Of a stretch of DNA of 5,673 nt, positions 5,173 through 5,673 are shown piece by piece; positions within the stretch are counted from its first letter, which is position 1, and every line of letters begins with the position of its first letter. The notes under the pieces were generated by a model, which was given only the letters and a program-made list of their open reading frames with translations, was not told where the DNA came from and did no database searches. Source of the stretch: BM714 sp964644525 (GTDB lineage: Bacteria > Bacillota > Clostridia > Peptostreptococcales > BM714); the NCBI GenBank assembly GCA_964644525.1, contig CAZXWC010000096.1, positions 1 to 5,673 of the forward strand. Reading direction: 5' to 3'. The position numbers and the translations under genes were made by a program.

Positions 5173-5616
5173 TTGTCATATATGAGAACGCTCTTCTCCA
5201 ACCCATACTTCAACGCTTCCTTTTGGTCATGGTTCACAGCTCAGGCCTTGAAAGTGATTCTTACACTTATTAAGGAACGAAAACTGGATTTTTACCGCTT
5301 TGTAGGTTCCGGAGGAATGCCAAGTTCCCATTCTGCAATGGTAATGGGTCTTTCCACTGCTATAGGCCTTAAAATGGGCTGGGATTCTCTTGAATATGCG
5401 GTTTCAATAATCTTTTCGCTCATCATCATGTATGACGCTTCAGGTGTGAGAAGGGCTGTTGGAAAACAAGCTATGATTTTAAACCAAATGATTAAAGATA
5501 AACAACAGAAAAAACAAATTGAAGAAAAACAACTCAAGGAGTTGGTCGGACATACTCCCATAGAAGTGTTTGCCGGCGCAATCCTTGGCATATTGATAGC
5601 AAATCTGCTAATATAG
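5173..5616 (+). CDS. Divergent PAP2 family membrane protein (YuiD-like, DUF212)
   Basis: The 147-residue protein belongs to the 'divergent PAP2' group that includes B. subtilis YuiD. PAP2 enzymes are membrane phosphatases acting on lipid phosphates or diphosphates; activity of this divergent group is not established to my knowledge. Clear motifs are G-S-G-G-M-P-S-S-H-S-A (45-55), matching the PAP2 P-S-G-H block with H53; Y-D-A-S-G-V-R-R-A-V-G-K-Q-A (87-100); and G-H127-T-P-I-E-V-F-A-G (126-135), matching the third PAP2 block. Hydrophobic stretches near 15-32, 50-66, 73-88 and 131-147 suggest about four membrane segments. A charged Lys/Gln/Glu-rich stretch (107-123) probably faces the cytoplasm. 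Its place 25 bases after ispA suggests, without proof, a substrate such as a prenyl diphosphate. The start is probably TTG at 5173; with ATG at 5182 it would lose three residues. Confidence 0.92.
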   Translation: MSYMRTLFSNPYFNASFWSWFTAQALKVILTLIKERKLDFYRFVGSGGMPSSHSAMVMGLSTAIGLKMGWDSLEYAVSIIFSLIIMYDASGVRRAVGKQAMILNQMIKDKQQKKQIEEKQLKELVGHTPIEVFAGAILGILIANLLI

Positions 5617-5673
5617 ACATAATGTGGCGCAGTATCCTAGTCAATTTTTTCATTTTTGAAGGCGGGGCTAAAA
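5617..5673 (+). other. Intergenic tail with possible ribosome binding site of the next gene
   Basis: These 57 bases follow the last stop codon. GAAGGCGGGG (5658-5667) would sit 6 bases before a start codon placed just beyond the window and is an imperfect Shine-Dalgarno match. By synteny with other Clostridia the next gene could be dxs (1-deoxyxylulose-5-phosphate synthase), but none of it is visible. A frame opens at an ATG at 5622 and runs 17 codons to the window end; it lacks a ribosome binding site and resembles nothing I know. T-rich runs at 5645-5656 have no stem in front of them, so no terminator is called. Confidence 0.35.

Noticed and set aside
5597..5610. TAGCA-AATC-TGCTA stem-loop at the end of the PAP2 gene as a terminator
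   Set aside because: Only 5 bp, A+T-rich, still within the coding region, and followed by ATATAGACA rather than a T run.
5641..5657. T-rich stretch after the PAP2 gene as an intrinsic terminator
   Set aside because: No stem directly precedes it, and the T runs are interrupted.
5622..5672. Short open frame from the ATG at 5622 as the start of the next gene
   Set aside because: No ribosome binding site upstream and no similarity to a known N-terminus; a start just past the window fits the GAAGGCGGGG box better.
1..5673. Defence island, mobile element or CRISPR array
   Set aside because: All genes belong to a conserved chromosomal housekeeping cluster. No transposase, integrase, spaced direct repeats or att-like ends were seen.

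Overview
The window is a densely packed, one-directional stretch of a low-GC Firmicutes chromosome, most likely from the class Clostridia. Four things point there: A+T-rich codon choice with frequent ATA and AGA/AGG, strong GGAGG-type ribosome binding sites, the conserved order efp ... asp23 - nusB - xseA - xseB - ispA, and clostridial-style accessory members (a CD1247-like acidic zinc-ribbon protein, an M22/TsaD paralog in place of folD, and a divergent PAP2 protein after ispA). All nine complete genes are on the + strand. I cannot name the genus from the sequence.

Layout. Bases 1-47 hold a TATAAT -10 box and the efp ribosome binding site. efp (48-605) encodes elongation factor P. It is followed by a small acidic coiled-coil/zinc-ribbon protein (638-1072) and an Asp23/Gls24 (YqhY-like) protein (1092-1448). 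The only sizeable gap in the middle (1449-1529) carries a possible promoter and a perfect 12-bp inverted repeat just ahead of nusB (1530-1901). From nusB to ispA the genes overlap or nearly touch: the M22 glycoprotease-like gene overlaps nusB by 14 bases, xseA follows after 2 bases, xseB overlaps xseA by 4 (ATGA), and ispA overlaps xseB by 11. This is a translationally coupled operon. A divergent PAP2 membrane protein (5173-5616, probable TTG start) follows ispA. The last 57 bases hold no complete gene, only a possible ribosome binding site for the next gene, which by synteny may be dxs.

How the genes fit together. The cluster mixes translation (EF-P), transcription antitermination (NusB), DNA repair (both exonuclease VII subunits) and early isoprenoid synthesis (IspA, perhaps with a PAP2-type phosphatase and a following dxs). 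This is a conserved housekeeping neighbourhood rather than a mobile or defence island. I saw no tRNA, rRNA, CRISPR, insertion sequence or integrase. Compared with Bacillus subtilis, the spoIIIA operon and accBC that normally lie between efp and the asp23-like gene are missing.

I did not find convincing evidence for a wholly new system. The points most worth a second look are the uninterrupted, all-acidic heptad coiled coil joined to a zinc ribbon in the 638-1072 product, the TsaD paralog with kept metal ligands but a changed substrate region, the perfect hairpin in front of nusB, and the missing spoIIIA/accBC block.
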